NCBI GenBank assembly: GCA_934597465.1
Contig: CAKTSC010000109.1
Coordinates: 1-5,738, forward strand
Origin: an uncultured Dysosmobacter sp.
GTDB taxonomy: Bacteria > Bacillota > Clostridia > Oscillospirales > Oscillospiraceae
Direction of reading: 5' to 3'
DNA: 5,738 bases
The position numbers and the translations under genes are program-made. Below are positions 5,372 through 5,738 of the stretch, in pieces (within the stretch, counting starts at the first letter, position 1; each line of letters starts with the position of its first letter). The notes beneath the pieces were generated by a model. It did not search any database, was not told the DNA's origin, and saw nothing but the letters and a program-made list of their open reading frames with translations.

Positions 5372-5372
5372 T
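5344..5372 (+). promoter_or_regulatory. Candidate sigma-A promoter for the HD-domain gene
   Basis: TTGCAC (5344-5349) and a perfect TATAAT (5367-5372) are separated by exactly 17 bases. The -35 matches at 3 of 6. The -10 overlaps the TAA stop of the ferritin-like gene. A start near 5379 would give a leader of about 44 bases and let the HD gene be transcribed independently of its upstream neighbour. Confidence 0.55.
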
Positions 5373-5383
5373 GGCGAAAAACC

Positions 5384-5402
5384 GGGAGGGAGCGTCCCTC
5401 CC
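5384..5402. other. GC-rich hairpin in the leader of the HD-domain gene
   Basis: GGGAGGGA (5384-5391) and TCCCTCCC (5395-5402) form a perfect 8-bp stem with a 3-base loop, GCG. On the + strand no T run follows, so it is not an intrinsic terminator for the ferritin-like gene. It begins a few bases after the predicted transcription start and ends 7 bases before the AAGGAGG ribosome binding site. On the minus strand it is followed by GGTTTTTC, but no minus-strand gene ends here. Confidence 0.5.
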
Positions 5403-5422
5403 CACACCAAGGAGGTCAGCCC

Positions 5423-5738
5423 ATGGAGGCGAACATCACGAGAGAGCAGGCCCTGGCCCTGCTGCGAGAGTATAACGAGGAGCCCTTCCACATCCAGCAC
5501 GCCCTGACGGTGGAAGGCGTGCTGCGCTGGTACGCCCGGGAGCTGGGCTGCGGCGCAGACGAGGAATTCTGGGCCCTGGCGGGTCTGCTGCACGACATCG
5601 ATTTCGAGCGCTGGCCGGAGGAGCACTGCCGCAAGGCCCCGGAGCTGCTGGAAAAGGGCGGCTGCTCGCCGGAGCTGATCCACGCCGTCTGCTCCCACGG
5701 CTACGGCATCTGCTGCGACGTGGAGCCCGTCCACGAGA
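5423..5738 (+). CDS. HD-domain phosphohydrolase-like protein (3' partial)
   Basis: The first 105 codons of a gene that runs off the window. The ATG at 5423 has AAGGAGG 7 bases upstream, a near-ideal arrangement. The protein has HD-superfamily hallmarks: H23 and H26 (FHIQHALTVEG) as first metal-ligand candidates, the HD doublet H57-D58 in AGLLHDIDFE, then EEH (66-68) and H87/H92 in the IHAVCSHGYG stretch. This LLHDID...EEH pattern is that of small stand-alone HD proteins annotated as metal-dependent phosphohydrolases; the substrate is unknown. It is probably cytoplasmic, with no signal peptide. It follows the ferritin-like gene by 51 bases on the same strand but has its own likely promoter. 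Because the C-terminus is missing, an additional domain cannot be excluded. Confidence 0.85.
   Translation, partial: MEANITREQALALLREYNEEPFHIQHALTVEGVLRWYARELGCGADEEFWALAGLLHDIDFERWPEEHCRKAPELLEKGGCSPELIHAVCSHGYGICCDVEPVHE

Noticed and set aside
5384..5402. Hairpin considered as an intrinsic terminator after the ferritin-like gene
   Set aside because: No T run follows on the + strand. On the minus strand a T run follows, but no gene there would need it.
4433..5734. A long - strand open frame (433 codons) opposite the ferritin-like and HD genes
   Set aside because: It has no ribosome binding site in context and a Gly/Arg/Pro-rich product, and it covers two + strand genes with good start signals and recognisable domains.

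Overview
The window looks like a GC-rich, anaerobic, Clostridia-type Firmicute. I infer this from the very GC-rich third codon positions, the strong AGGAGG-like ribosome binding sites, the selenium-dependent molybdenum hydroxylase maturation genes and a minimal SufBC-type iron-sulfur system. A relative of Flavonifractor, Oscillibacter or another member of the Oscillospiraceae would fit, but the sequence alone does not prove the genus.

Left block (1-2505, + strand): three tightly overlapping genes form one operon. They are yqeC (5' end outside the window), yqeB and selD. This trio is known as the marker set for selenium-dependent molybdenum hydroxylases, in which SelD makes selenophosphate and YqeB/YqeC are maturation factors for the selenium-modified molybdenum cofactor. 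SelD here uses cysteine, not selenocysteine, at its catalytic position. A possible tiny membrane protein (ending at 2644) follows selD. A perfect 19-bp hairpin with A and T tracts on its two flanks (2661-2702) then ends transcription from both sides.

Middle block (2723-4389, - strand): a two-gene operon, transcribed leftward, encodes a SufC-type ATPase and a SufB-type scaffold joined by a 4-base ATGA overlap. No sufD, sufS or sufU lies next to them. The SufB has sequence features of the minimal SmsCB/SUF-like system of anaerobes: an N-terminal CGC motif and no obvious counterpart of the classical SufB catalytic Cys. A candidate promoter and an overlapping imperfect palindrome lie upstream of sufC.

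Right block (4390-5738, + strand): a 232-base divergent intergenic region is followed by an Ala/Pro/Gly-rich protein with a C-terminal ferritin-like helical domain whose metal-ligand positions look degraded. After it comes the start of an HD-domain phosphohydrolase-like gene, cut by the window end. A good TATAAT promoter overlaps the end of the ferritin-like gene and would place a GC-rich hairpin near the 5' end of the HD-gene transcript.

The selenium/molybdenum block and the Fe-S block converge on one terminator. They are linked in theme, because molybdenum hydroxylases carry Fe-S clusters, but they are separate transcription units. I see no mobile element, CRISPR array, tRNA or rRNA.
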